The notes under the pieces: model-generated
The model's database searches: none
What the model saw: the letters and a program-made list of their open reading frames with translations, nothing else
What the model was told of the DNA's origin: nothing
Origin: Prochlorococcus sp. AG-355-B23
GTDB lineage: Bacteria > Cyanobacteriota > Cyanobacteriia > PCC-6307 > Cyanobiaceae
Direction: 5' to 3'
Length of the DNA: 64,000 nt
NCBI GenBank assembly: GCA_003280935.1
Contig: QCDJ01000001.1
Location: 1-64,000, forward strand
Made by a program: the position numbers and the translations under genes
Part shown: in pieces, positions 24,673 through 33,775 of the stretch
Position numbering within the stretch: position 1 is the first letter of the stretch
How the letters are laid out: each line of letters begins with the position of its first letter

Positions 24673-25284
24673 TTACTTAAATGAAATTAAGTTATCCAAT
24701 TTTGCTTGTTCTGAAAGTTCATCATATCCTCCAAAAAATTTATTATCCAAAAATATTTGAGGGAAAGTATTATGGCTACTTTGAGCCATAATTTTTTGAA
24801 AGCTCTCATCATTGTCTATTAGAGTAACTTCATGAGGGATAGATAAAGAATTAAGCAACCTAATTGCTCTTTTAGACCAAGGACAATCCTTTAAAATGTA
24901 TGCTTTTACACGTGATTCATTAGTGATTAAATCATGATTTGAGATATTAATAATTTTCTGTTCAAAAGAAAGTAATAATATATCAGTACCTTTTTTTACA
25001 ATACATCCCTCCTCAAGATGCCCGCCAAACACATTACATCCCTCATCTGCAAAACTCAAATGTAAATGAACATCTCCTTTATTAAAATGTCCGTTTAAAG
25101 AAACTATCTCTAGATTTCCTTCAAATTTATTTATCTCTTGATTACCTGGGCATTGAATACAAACTGTTCTAAGATTACCAACCACTCCAGAAACATACCC
25201 ATATAAATTATTCGATAAAGAATATTCTTTAATTGAATTTATCAAATCAGATTCTGGAGATAGCTTTAGGCTATGAGGCTGCAT
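24673..25284 (-). CDS. PPC (DUF296)-glutaredoxin fusion protein
   Basis: Residues 1-115 form a PPC/DUF296 domain, with the likely metal-binding histidines in DVHLHLSFADEGCNVFGGHL (H73, H75, H89). Residues 126-203 are a glutaredoxin domain: VKAYILKDCPWSKRAIRLL with CPWS at 134-137, cis-proline region TFPQIFLD, and GGYDEL. CPWS keeps only the N-terminal cysteine, so a monothiol mechanism or iron-sulfur binding is likely. I infer a redox or Fe-S link to whatever the PPC domain binds. The single continuous frame shows a true fusion, not two genes. Confidence 0.82.
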   Translation of the reverse strand: MQPHSLKLSPESDLINSIKEYSLSNNLYGYVSGVVGNLRTVCIQCPGNQEINKFEGNLEIVSLNGHFNKGDVHLHLSFADEGCNVFGGHLEEGCIVKKGTDILLLSFEQKIINISNHDLITNESRVKAYILKDCPWSKRAIRLLNSLSIPHEVTLIDNDESFQKIMAQSSHNTFPQIFLDNKFFGGYDELSEQAKLDNLISFK

Positions 25285-25496
25285 TAGATATAAGGAATAA
25301 TTTTGTAATATAAAACATCATCATTCATAAAGAGAAGTTGAGTTTATAATCTTTAGGATTCAGATTTAAATTAAATCTTAGAATCTAGCATCAAAAACCA
25401 TTTAAAATTTTTACTAAAAATTTAAGCTTGTTGAGAGTGTAATATATTTTTTATATACAAAAACAAATTTGTTATTAAGAAAAAATCTTAAAAAAT

Positions 25497-26009
25497 ATGG
25501 CATTGAATATTCCCAATTTATTATCGATATCTCGCCTTTTCCTTGTATTTCCATTAATACTTTTTTTAGAAATTAACAGGCCTCTTTATGTCTTTATATT
25601 GATTATTATTGGAGGTTTAACTGATTATTTTGACGGGTTAATTGCAAGGAAATTTAATCTTAAGAGCAGATTAGGAGCTATTCTTGATCCCTTAAGCGAT
25701 AAAGTATTCTATTTAATTCCTTTGACCTTCCTTTGTAAAAATAATTTTATACCCTTCTGGTCTTTGTCATTAATTTTATTTAGAGAATTAATTATCTCTA
25801 GCCTAAGGAACTCTACAAAAGACGGATTGCCAGCATCAATTTTAGGAAAATATAAAACATTTTTCTTTTTTATTTCAGTAATTACCTTCTTTACACCATT
25901 AAAAATTAGCTTATTGAATAATTTGGCTTTAATTTTTTATTGGTTAGGATTCATCCTGACTTTTGTGACTTTATTAGGCTATTTAAGAATTAAAAAGAAT
26001 ATTATCTGA
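25497..26009 (+). CDS. pgsA: CDP-diacylglycerol-glycerol-3-phosphate 3-phosphatidyltransferase
   Basis: This 170-residue integral membrane enzyme makes phosphatidylglycerophosphate, precursor of phosphatidylglycerol, which thylakoids require. The CDP-alcohol phosphotransferase motif D-G-x2-A-R-x8-G-x3-D-x3-D is present as DGLIARKFNLKSRLGAILD followed by PLSDK. Several hydrophobic segments follow. The start MALNIPNLLSISRLFLVFPL is standard. The 3' end overlaps the convergent epimerase by 27 bp. Confidence 0.92.
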   Translation: MALNIPNLLSISRLFLVFPLILFLEINRPLYVFILIIIGGLTDYFDGLIARKFNLKSRLGAILDPLSDKVFYLIPLTFLCKNNFIPFWSLSLILFRELIISSLRNSTKDGLPASILGKYKTFFFFISVITFFTPLKISLLNNLALIFYWLGFILTFVTLLGYLRIKKNII

Positions 26010-26909
26010 ATTTTCATCAAACGCCTCACTCTTTTTATTATTAAAATCATTTAAAAAACTATCCTTTAGACCATTAAGTAAATCAAAAGTTGGCGCCCAA
26101 TCTAAATCACGTTTTATCTTAGAGATATCAGTCTGATAATGATTTAATCTAATTGGAAATCCCTTTCGAGACTTAGGATCTAATTTTTGATAATCAAATG
26201 TTCTTAAAGAAATCTCATTTTGGTTTAATCCAAGAACATTCGCACAGAAATAAATTAAACCCTTGATTGTTACTCCTTTTTCACCTGAACAATTGTAAAT
26301 ATTATTTTTGGAATTTTCAAAATTTATGCACCTAATCATTACATCAGTTAGATCCGAAACATGCCCTAGCTGCGTAATTAAAGAACCGTCACCAGGGATT
26401 GGTATAGATTTTTTAGTAAATAACCTTTCAAAAAACCAATTTTCAATTTTATTATAATTTCCTGGTCCATAAATATAAGTAGGTCTAAAACTTGTAAAAG
26501 GAATTTTTTGTTTTTTTAACCAATCTTCTGTCTCAAACTTTCCTTTATGCCTACTCTTTGGATCAATTGGATCAACTTCGGATAAGGGTAGTTCACAATT
26601 ATCTTTATAAACACCTGCAGAGCTTACATATATATATCTCTGGAAAGAGTTATCTAAATTTTCTATAAGAAGTTTGGTTTGTTCTAACTCTCGTCCAGAA
26701 ATATCAAAAACAACATCATATTTTTCATTTCTTAGCTTGATGATATCTTCTGAATTATTTCTATCACCCTTAATTAAATTTGTTTTTTCAGGATTACTTT
26801 TATTACCCCTAGTGAATATATCAATATCATAATTTTTACTTAATAACTTTCTAACCAAAGACTTGCCAACAAATCTAGTGCCACCCATTACAAGAATTTT
26901 CATATTCAA
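25983..26909 (-). CDS. NAD-dependent epimerase family protein, CSP41-like
   Basis: This 308-residue protein starts MKILVMGGTRFVGKSLVRKL (GxxxxVG-type nucleotide-binding loop). It contains YIYVSSAGVY, PTYIYGPGNYNKIENWF and IPIPGDGSLITQLGHVSDL, which are diagnostic of the CSP41 (chloroplast stem-loop binding protein) branch of atypical SDRs. In plastids CSP41 proteins bind and stabilise RNA and ribosomal complexes; the cyanobacterial role is unclear. It overlaps pgsA tail to tail. Sugar epimerase activity is the alternative. Confidence 0.82.
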   Translation of the reverse strand: MNMKILVMGGTRFVGKSLVRKLLSKNYDIDIFTRGNKSNPEKTNLIKGDRNNSEDIIKLRNEKYDVVFDISGRELEQTKLLIENLDNSFQRYIYVSSAGVYKDNCELPLSEVDPIDPKSRHKGKFETEDWLKKQKIPFTSFRPTYIYGPGNYNKIENWFFERLFTKKSIPIPGDGSLITQLGHVSDLTDVMIRCINFENSKNNIYNCSGEKGVTIKGLIYFCANVLGLNQNEISLRTFDYQKLDPKSRKGFPIRLNHYQTDISKIKRDLDWAPTFDLLNGLKDSFLNDFNNKKSEAFDENSDNILFNS

Positions 26910-26996
26910 AAAAATATTTAACTAAAGTAGTAATCTTAAATAGAATTACATATTGAATAGTACTACTAATAAGTAATTAATGAAAAGGATAATTCT

Positions 26997-27764
26997 ATGG
27001 ACCTAATACCAGCAATTGATTTAATGAATGGTAAGTGTGTAAGGCTTTTTAAAGGCGACTTTAATAAAAGAAAAGACTTCACAAAAGAGCCTCATGAGCA
27101 AGCTAAATTTTGGGAAAGCGAAGGAGCAAAATATATACATATAGTTGATTTGGATGCTGCAAAAACTGGATCCCCAACAAATGATAAATCAATAAAAAAG
27201 ATTGCAAAAACAGTTAACATACCTATTCAAATAGGTGGGGGCATAAGGTCTCAAGAAAGGATAGAACAATTATTTTCTTATGGTATTGAGAAAGTTATCA
27301 TGGGAACCTCTGCCATAGAAAATAAAGAACTAGTTAAAGACTTATCAAATAAATTTCCTGGAAGGATAATTGTTGGGATAGATGCAAAAGATGGAAAAGT
27401 TAGTACGAGGGGTTGGCTTGAGCAATCTAATATTTTTGCCACAGATCTAGTAAAGGAGTTTTCTTCATTTAAAATTGCTAGTTTTATTGTTACTGATATA
27501 AATACAGATGGGACTTTAGAAGGAACAAATGAAGTCTTCATAAAAAGCATACTTGAAATTACAGATATTCCAGTAATAGCCTCAGGTGGTGTTGGTTCAA
27601 TTTCTGATTTATTATCGTTAATAAAATTTGAAAACTCTGGACTCTTTGGAGTAATAGTAGGTAAAGCTCTATATGAAAATAAATTCACGATAAACGAAGC
27701 GAATAATGTATTGTCAGCAGAGAGATTAAATGACTTTGATTTAAATACAAATTACTACGCTTAA
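26997..27764 (+). CDS. hisA: ProFAR isomerase (histidine biosynthesis)
   Basis: HisA (255 residues) is the beta/alpha-barrel enzyme that converts ProFAR to PRFAR in histidine biosynthesis. The first catalytic Asp is in IPAIDLMNGKCVRLFKGDF, the second in TDINTDGTLEGTN, and the phosphate sites are GGGIRS and ASGGVGS. An AAGGAT ribosome binding site precedes the ATG. It stands alone among unrelated genes, divergent from the CSP41-like gene, as cyanobacterial his genes usually do. Confidence 0.95.
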   Translation: MDLIPAIDLMNGKCVRLFKGDFNKRKDFTKEPHEQAKFWESEGAKYIHIVDLDAAKTGSPTNDKSIKKIAKTVNIPIQIGGGIRSQERIEQLFSYGIEKVIMGTSAIENKELVKDLSNKFPGRIIVGIDAKDGKVSTRGWLEQSNIFATDLVKEFSSFKIASFIVTDINTDGTLEGTNEVFIKSILEITDIPVIASGGVGSISDLLSLIKFENSGLFGVIVGKALYENKFTINEANNVLSAERLNDFDLNTNYYA

Positions 27765-27843
27765 AAGAGTATAAAAATTGATTTAAGGCTGGTGTTTGCA
27801 GTAATTGTTAGTTAATTTTGTATAAGAGATAAGAAATTTAGTC

Positions 27844-29460
27844 TTGGAATTAATTTCAAAAAAATCGATATTGATTATTGCTCCAAGCTTAATAGCAGAA
27901 TCTTTATCGCTTAAGTTAACATCACTAGACCAAAATTTAGAAATTAATTTTAATAATGGAACAGGTGATAAAACTCCAGATTTAGTTATATGGAATGTTC
28001 TTAATTTTCAATCAGAAGATCTTATAAGGTTAGAATTATTAAAATTAAGAGAAAAATATGATGAGTCAAAGTTTCTTATAATTCTCTCTGGCGAACTTGT
28101 TTATGAAGCAAATACCCCTCCATCGTTAAATGCTGAAGGTTTTCTTTTAAATCCTAGTGTAGAAAAAGTTCTTGAATCTATTGATACCATTTTAAATGGA
28201 GGAAGGGTATTTGATATTAGAAATAATTCCCCAATTCAATTAAACAAAAATAAGCCTCTCTCTTTTAGTCAAAAAATTCTAACTTCAGGCCTCAAACAAA
28301 TAGATTCTGAAATTAATTACATATTCAAATATGTCAACTCTGATTCAACACCAGAATTTTATAAATTCATTTTAAAAGGAAGATTAAGAGAACTTATTAC
28401 TGCAAAATCTTTTCTAATATTTTTATGGGGTAATTCACTAGAACTTTATACAGAGGCAGTTTACACTGAAAATATAATTAATCTTGAAAATAAGAACACT
28501 GTTTTCATTAAAGATAAAAATACCGCAGAAATATGGAATTTGATTTTAGATAGACTAAAAGAAAGGTATAGCTCAACTAACTTACAGGTTGAATTTAATA
28601 ATTCATCTATAATTCTCTCTGGAATAAAGAAAGAATTCATTTCACGACTAATTTGCAAAATGTTAGATGAGTTAGATAATTTAGTAAAAAATATTAAGGA
28701 AAACTATAAGGAGAAAGATTTTAAAGAAGATTTAAATTCTCTTATAAAAGAACTTAAAGTTAATACAATTTCAAATATTACAGACAGGTATTTTCGATTA
28801 AAAAAAGGAGGCGAATCTATTTCAATAAATGATTTTATTTATAGTGAGGTAAGTTGCGAAGAGATAGATAGAGAATCACACGAATCAATAATGTTTATTG
28901 AGCCAATTATTAAAAATGAAGCTCTTGACTATGATGGGAAATTACTCCCTTTATATGAAACAGAATCTTTTCTGATCCTTGAAAATATAATTTCAAATTG
29001 GACAATAAGGAACTGTAATTTATTGGCTTCTGAAATCTTTAATGTTTGTTCTTCTTGGCCTGAATTAAGAACTGTACTTATAAATCCTGAATTACAATCT
29101 ACAAGAAATTTTGAAAGATTTAGAAATAATATTAATAACTACAATCGCTGGCATGATTATATTTTTATGCCTATCTACTTGTATGAGAGTAAACGAGAAT
29201 ATATTGATATTATCGATAAAAAATTTACCCGATACTTTAAAAATGAAAATAGAGAGAAAGAATTAGAGAATCTAGAATGGCTACAAAAACAAGTTACATT
29301 GTTAGTTGAGATAAGGGATGCCGTAGCACCGCAGTTAGAAGTTGCTGTAAAATATATCGGTAATCTTTTCGTAACTTTCCTTACAAAGGTCGTTGGCAAA
29401 GCTATCGGTTTAGTTGGGAAAGGAATCCTTCAAGGATTAGGAAGATCAAGTTCAAAGTAA
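27844..29460 (+). CDS. Cyanobacterial DUF3685 protein, 538 aa
   Basis: The protein opens with a receiver-like alpha/beta segment (KSILIIAPSLIAESLSLKL, later KFLIILSG), then a long charged helical region and a C-terminal hydrophobic stretch (LFVTFLTKVVGKAIGLVGKG) that may associate with the membrane. I assign it to the cyanobacterial family DUF3685 by overall pattern. The start is a TTG at 27844; no upstream ATG fits. It leads a close run with the thioredoxin-like and CofE-like genes (gaps of 14 and 8 bp), which suggests a shared membrane-linked function that remains unknown. Confidence 0.72.
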   Translation: MELISKKSILIIAPSLIAESLSLKLTSLDQNLEINFNNGTGDKTPDLVIWNVLNFQSEDLIRLELLKLREKYDESKFLIILSGELVYEANTPPSLNAEGFLLNPSVEKVLESIDTILNGGRVFDIRNNSPIQLNKNKPLSFSQKILTSGLKQIDSEINYIFKYVNSDSTPEFYKFILKGRLRELITAKSFLIFLWGNSLELYTEAVYTENIINLENKNTVFIKDKNTAEIWNLILDRLKERYSSTNLQVEFNNSSIILSGIKKEFISRLICKMLDELDNLVKNIKENYKEKDFKEDLNSLIKELKVNTISNITDRYFRLKKGGESISINDFIYSEVSCEEIDRESHESIMFIEPIIKNEALDYDGKLLPLYETESFLILENIISNWTIRNCNLLASEIFNVCSSWPELRTVLINPELQSTRNFERFRNNINNYNRWHDYIFMPIYLYESKREYIDIIDKKFTRYFKNENREKELENLEWLQKQVTLLVEIRDAVAPQLEVAVKYIGNLFVTFLTKVVGKAIGLVGKGILQGLGRSSSK

Positions 29461-29474
29461 GTTTTTAAACTTTA

Positions 29475-30023
29475 ATGAAAATAATTCAATGGATCCTAAT
29501 AGCATTAATTTTCTTAAGTCCATATAAAGCAAATGCCTCTAGAGATTCTGATAGTTACGATGGCAACATCTTTCCTATATACGCAGGTAATGGGGCTATA
29601 GTTCCTCCCCAAACAACTCTTCAAGAATCATTAAAAAATAAAAGAGTCGCAGTTTTATTTTTTTATCTTGACGATAGCTCAGATAGTAAAGCTATGGCTC
29701 CTGTAATATCCGGTTTAGATTTGATATGGAGAAATAATATAGATATCATTGCTCTAACTACTGATGAATTGCAGGATAAAGAAAATTCTGATCTTAGAAA
29801 TGAACCTAATTATTATTGGAACGGATTAATTCCACAAACCATTATTTTAAATAGTGAAGGAGAAGTGCAATATGATAAAAATGGAATGATTAATATAGAT
29901 GAATTAAACAAAGTTATAGGAGAACTAAAGGGAATTGATATAAAAGATACGACATTTTCTCTAGAAAGTTTTAATGAATACAACAGTATCATTTCTGAAA
30001 AAAAAGATAAAAACATAAATTAA
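29475..30023 (+). CDS. Lumenal/periplasmic thioredoxin-fold protein lacking CxxC
   Basis: This 182-residue protein has a signal peptide (MKIIQWILIALIFLSPYKAN-AS). The mature part looks thioredoxin-like: VAVLFFYLDDSSDSKAMAPV at the active-site position, then IDIIALTTDEL and the cis-Pro-like GLIPQTIILNSEGEVQYD. The usual CxxC is replaced by SDSK, so it cannot act as a simple thiol oxidoreductase. Family resemblance is to cyanobacterial and chloroplast thylakoid thioredoxin-like proteins. It probably works in the lumen or periplasm, alongside the CofE-like neighbour. Confidence 0.7.
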   Translation: MKIIQWILIALIFLSPYKANASRDSDSYDGNIFPIYAGNGAIVPPQTTLQESLKNKRVAVLFFYLDDSSDSKAMAPVISGLDLIWRNNIDIIALTTDELQDKENSDLRNEPNYYWNGLIPQTIILNSEGEVQYDKNGMINIDELNKVIGELKGIDIKDTTFSLESFNEYNSIISEKKDKNIN

Positions 30024-30031
30024 TTAAAAAA

Positions 30032-31198
30032 ATGATATTAATAAATATCCTCTTAGTTCTTTTAATTTTTTTAATTCTTTCAGATTTATATTTTAAAAAC
30101 TCACCCAAATCAAAGTTAAAATTGGTACCTATAAATTACAAAATCAAAAAAAAGGATGGTTTAAACGAATTAATTATTGATTTAAAAATAACTAATAAAA
30201 GTAAAACCAAAGAGACGATGGTTTCTAATATAAATTTTGAATTAGATTTTTTTAAAAGTAAAGGTAACGAATATTGCCAAAATTTTAATTATCAAGAAGA
30301 TATTTATATATATGAAAATAACAAAATTAAGAATTTAAATAATTACTGGCCAACAACAATTATCAAGTCAAATTCAGAATTATTTGTAAGAATCATATAT
30401 AAATTTAGTAATAATAATTTTAGAAAAAAAATAAAATATCTATGGTTAAAAATATATTGGGAGAAATATGGACATTTTGGTATTTCAAATTATAAGGATT
30501 GTTTGTTAATTAATTTAGATGGTCAAAAACAAAGGGCCAATAATGTTTCTGAAATTCCAATAAATAATAAATATAAAGCTTTTGCTATTAAAACTGATTT
30601 ACTTGGTTGCTTTGATAACCCAGTAAATACTGTGATTGAATACTGCAAAGGAATTGTAGAAAAAAATGATATTTTAACAATCGGTGAGAGTCCGCTAGCG
30701 ATTATGCAAAATAGATATATCTCCCCTCAAAATTTAGAGTATAGTTTATTTTCGAAAGCTTTATGTTATTTTTTTCACCCTACAAGCAGTCTCGCAACAG
30801 CTTGTGGCATGCAATTATTAATAAATAAAATCGGAGTCACAAGAATAACCTTTGCACTATTTGTTGGATTTCTCTTCAAATTAGTTGGTATTAAAGGTAT
30901 GTTTTATAGGTTAACTGGTTCAGAATCATCACTCATTGATGATATAAGCGGTACAGTTGTACCTTACGACAAGAGTATAGTTATGGGTCCTATAAATGCG
31001 GATTTATTTTGCAAGGAGGTCTCGAACCATCTAAATATAGATGTTGCTGTTGTCGATGTTAATGATCTTGGAGGTGTGAAAGTCTTAGCTAGTTCAAATA
31101 AAAAAGTAAATAAAATACTCAAAAAAAACTTAATATCTAATCCAGCTGGCAATGGAGATGAAAAAACCCCTATAGTATTAATAAGAGAAAATAAGTAA
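30032..31198 (+). CDS. CofE-like (F420-0:gamma-glutamyl ligase family) membrane-anchored protein
   Basis: This 388-residue protein has an N-terminal membrane anchor (MILINILLVLLIFLILSDLY) and an unassigned beta-rich segment of about 130 residues. The C-terminal half resembles F420-0 gamma-glutamyl ligase: FAIKTDLLGCFDNPVNTVIE, LTIGESPLAIMQNR, SLIDDISGTVVPYDKSIVMG and VAVVDVNDLGGVKVL. Bacterial CofE enzymes add glutamate to coenzyme F420, but I see no other F420 genes here. The substrate may instead be a different phospho-lactyl-like or amino-acid ligation target. The stop abuts the next ATG directly. Confidence 0.78.
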   Translation: MILINILLVLLIFLILSDLYFKNSPKSKLKLVPINYKIKKKDGLNELIIDLKITNKSKTKETMVSNINFELDFFKSKGNEYCQNFNYQEDIYIYENNKIKNLNNYWPTTIIKSNSELFVRIIYKFSNNNFRKKIKYLWLKIYWEKYGHFGISNYKDCLLINLDGQKQRANNVSEIPINNKYKAFAIKTDLLGCFDNPVNTVIEYCKGIVEKNDILTIGESPLAIMQNRYISPQNLEYSLFSKALCYFFHPTSSLATACGMQLLINKIGVTRITFALFVGFLFKLVGIKGMFYRLTGSESSLIDDISGTVVPYDKSIVMGPINADLFCKEVSNHLNIDVAVVDVNDLGGVKVLASSNKKVNKILKKNLISNPAGNGDEKTPIVLIRENK

Positions 31199-32254
31199 AT
31201 GAAAAAAGATACCTCTTATTCTTTTCAATCTAAAAAAGGAATGGAAGTAACTTTTGAAGAACTCCATATAAGGCATATTAATCTTTTAATAGATATTAAA
31301 AATAAGGAATTGAATAATTGGTTTTTAAAGATGGCAATTATAAATACCTTTGATGACTTAAAAATCTTCTTGAATAATCTTAAGAAAAATAAAAATAAAT
31401 GCATAATTGCTATACATGGAAACGAAATTATTGGTTATTTGAATATTTTTCCTTTAAACAAAAAAGAGACTTGCTTAAAAATATCTAAGCCCAAGTTGAT
31501 TAATAGCAAGTGTTCTCTAACAGATAAACAATTAACTTTAGGATTGATAAAAAAATCTATCTCAATAAAAGAAAACAAAACTTCAAGTTGGATAATTAAT
31601 TCAGATATAAATAATGTTGACCTTATATCAAACGCAAGAGAATTAGGCTTTCAACCGTTAGGAGAGATAATCCTTTGGGATGGTTCTGATCAAAATAAAC
31701 CTACAAATCAAAATACCAATGCCTATACATTTATTAATGAATTCCAAAAAATTAATAAACAAAATGTATTAAAAATAGTTAATTTCATAAGATCTAATCA
31801 ATCACCCTTAATAAGAAATATTTTAGATTTTGATCAAGACGACATTCTTAAAAGAAATAACTCTAATAGTGGTGCCTTAATATATGAAAATTCAGTTTTA
31901 TGTACAATTTTAAAAGATATTAATTATCAAAATGAGGAAATTTATACTTTAACAATAAGTAGATATTGGGATAATAGATTTAATTCTATTTTAAAAGAAT
32001 TTATAAAAAGATTTTTTGAAAAATCACCTGTTTCATATTTAAAAACCTATAAAGAAAATTCTCAATTAAATGTTTTTCTCGAAGAGTGTAATATCAAAGA
32101 AAAAAATCAAGAAATAATTCTTATTAGGAACACAATAATTAAGAATGAAGCCAAACAAGTAAATATAATAAATCAATCTTTGGAATCAATCTTTGAAAAA
32201 TTAAGTCCACAAGGTAATCCATATCCATCTCCTTTTCCATTAAAAACAAAGTGA
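31199..32254 (+). CDS. Hypothetical protein, weak GNAT-like pattern, 351 aa
   Basis: The ATG follows the CofE-like stop with no gap. The N-terminal half contains [20 protein letters not shown] and [20 protein letters not shown], reminiscent of the strands and final helix of a GNAT acetyltransferase, but the acetyl-CoA loop is not clear. The C-terminal half ([20 protein letters not shown]) may be a second, related domain. The tail [17 protein letters not shown] is unusual. I believe it is conserved among cyanobacteria without assigned function. It overlaps the ruvX-like gene by 4 bp. Confidence 0.6.
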   Translation: MKKDTSYSFQSKKGMEVTFEELHIRHINLLIDIKNKELNNWFLKMAIINTFDDLKIFLNNLKKNKNKCIIAIHGNEIIGYLNIFPLNKKETCLKISKPKLINSKCSLTDKQLTLGLIKKSISIKENKTSSWIINSDINNVDLISNARELGFQPLGEIILWDGSDQNKPTNQNTNAYTFINEFQKINKQNVLKIVNFIRSNQSPLIRNILDFDQDDILKRNNSNSGALIYENSVLCTILKDINYQNEEIYTLTISRYWDNRFNSILKEFIKRFFEKSPVSYLKTYKENSQLNVFLEECNIKEKNQEIILIRNTIIKNEAKQVNIINQSLESIFEKLSPQGNPYPSPFPLKTK

Positions 32255-32712
32255 AATTTTGCAAACCCAAACCCAAGTCAATTTTGAGTTTGGATATAGG
32301 TACCAAAAGAATAGGATTAGCTTATTGTGATCCCCTTTGCATAACATCAAATATACTTCCAGCAGTAAAAAGATTTAAAAATAATCAAGAGATTAAAATC
32401 ATTAGAGATTATATATATGAATTTAATTTGACTGGTTTTATTGTGGGTATTCCGCTAGATGAGGAAGGTAAAATGACCACTCAAGCTATTGACTGTAAAA
32501 ATTACGGTCAATTACTTTCAAATGAATTAAATCTTCCATTTTCTTATGTCAATGAACATAGTTCAACTTGGGAATCTTCAGAAAGATTTGGAATAAAAAA
32601 AGATAAATCCGGATTGATTGATAGTTTTTCAGCAAAAATAATACTTGAACAATGGATCGAAGAGGGTCCTGAATTAGAAGAAATAGCTGGTAAACGTCAG
32701 ATAAAATATTAG
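32251..32712 (+). CDS. Putative pre-16S rRNA nuclease / Holliday junction resolvase-like protein
   Basis: This 153-residue RNase H-fold protein of the YqgF/RuvX family has [20 protein letters not shown] with the first catalytic Asp, [12 protein letters not shown], the acidic residue in [10 protein letters not shown], and the final Asp in [18 protein letters not shown]. It starts at GTG 32251, overlapping the previous stop (GTGA). In E. coli, YqgF processes the 16S rRNA 5' end. The N terminus [10 protein letters not shown] is short and basic. Confidence 0.9.
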   Translation: MKFCKPKPKSILSLDIGTKRIGLAYCDPLCITSNILPAVKRFKNNQEIKIIRDYIYEFNLTGFIVGIPLDEEGKMTTQAIDCKNYGQLLSNELNLPFSYVNEHSSTWESSERFGIKKDKSGLIDSFSAKIILEQWIEEGPELEEIAGKRQIKY

Positions 32713-32738
32713 TATTAAAAAGGATAGATAATTTTTAA

Positions 32739-33275
32739 ATGAAAGAAGCCAATTCAAATGATAATTATGATGCACAGACTCTTTTATTAAATGACTCAAA
32801 TGGAAACGAGCTATTTTGTTATCTTGAACAATTAGTAAGTATTGAGGGCCAAGAATATGCTTTATTAACGCCAGTTGATACTCCAGTAAGTCTTTTTAAG
32901 ATAAATGAAAAAGATGAACCTGAATTAATTGAGAAAATAGATAAAAATGAACAAATACTAAAAAATGCTGAAGCAGTTCTTCAAGAACATGATTTAAGAC
33001 TTATCAGATCAGCAGTTACATTAACAGTATCAGGAGAACTTGAAGAACCAATTTACGATGAATTAGAAGAAGATTACGTCGATGATGATAGTGAGAGTTA
33101 TGAATTGCTCGTTAACTTTAATCTTTTTGATCAAGAATATGGTTTATATATACCACTAGATCCTTTTTTTATTGTGGGTAAATTAAAAGACAAAGGTGCC
33201 TTATTAGTTGAAGATGATGAGTTCGATAGAATTCAACCTTTGATTGAAACTGAGCTTGAAAAAAGTAGTTCTTAA
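32739..33275 (+). CDS. DUF3727/DUF1292-type conserved protein, 178 aa
   Basis: An acidic soluble protein of 178 residues. The N-terminal part DNYDAQTLLLNDSNGNELFC and EGQEYALLTPVDTPVSLFKI match DUF1292-like beta domains. The C-terminal part (ESYELLVNFNLFDQEYGLYI, DPFFIVGKLKDKGALLVEDD) matches DUF3727, also found in chloroplast proteins of plants. A very acidic spacer (YDELEEDYVDDDSES) separates them. Function unknown. It lies between ruvX-like and yqeG-like genes with short gaps. Confidence 0.82.
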   Translation: MKEANSNDNYDAQTLLLNDSNGNELFCYLEQLVSIEGQEYALLTPVDTPVSLFKINEKDEPELIEKIDKNEQILKNAEAVLQEHDLRLIRSAVTLTVSGELEEPIYDELEEDYVDDDSESYELLVNFNLFDQEYGLYIPLDPFFIVGKLKDKGALLVEDDEFDRIQPLIETELEKSSS

Positions 33276-33280
33276 AATCA

Positions 33281-33775
33281 ATGAGATCTATCCTAAAAGT
33301 CAATTGGGATTCAGACTTACCAATATATAATATTTCTCAATCTGAATTGCAAAAAAAAGGAATTAATTCTTTATTGCTAGATGTGGATGGAACTCTAGTA
33401 AATAGAAAATCTAATATGATCCCAAAAGCTGTAAAAAATTGGATCATAGAATCTAAAAAACTTTTCTCCTTGTATCTAATAAGTAATAATCCATCAAAAA
33501 AAAGAATCGCAAAAATAGCGAAAGAATTAAATTTAAGGTATAAATACAATGCATCAAAACCAAGAAAAAAAGCAACTTTGTCTGCTATCAAAGAAATTGG
33601 CAGAGATCCAAAAAATATAGCCATTATTGGCGACAGGATTTTTACAGATATTATTGTTGGCAATAGATGTGATATAAAAACAATATTAGTTAAGCGATTA
33701 AATAGAGATGGCTTGCCTATAAAATTTAATTTAACTTTGATAATAGAAAAATTAATTTCTCATTTTATAAAATGA
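33281..33775 (+). CDS. YqeG-family HAD IIIA phosphatase
   Basis: This 164-residue protein carries HAD motif [16 protein letters not shown], motif [22 protein letters not shown], the lysine motif KPRKKA, and motif [21 protein letters not shown], all as in the YqeG family. Members include plant mitochondrial PTPMT-like and bacterial YqeG phosphatases of uncertain substrate; phosphatidylglycerophosphate is the known target in plants and algae. That makes a role with pgsA in this genome attractive but unproven. Its stop overlaps proB (ATGA). Confidence 0.86.
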   Translation: MRSILKVNWDSDLPIYNISQSELQKKGINSLLLDVDGTLVNRKSNMIPKAVKNWIIESKKLFSLYLISNNPSKKRIAKIAKELNLRYKYNASKPRKKATLSAIKEIGRDPKNIAIIGDRIFTDIIVGNRCDIKTILVKRLNRDGLPIKFNLTLIIEKLISHFIK

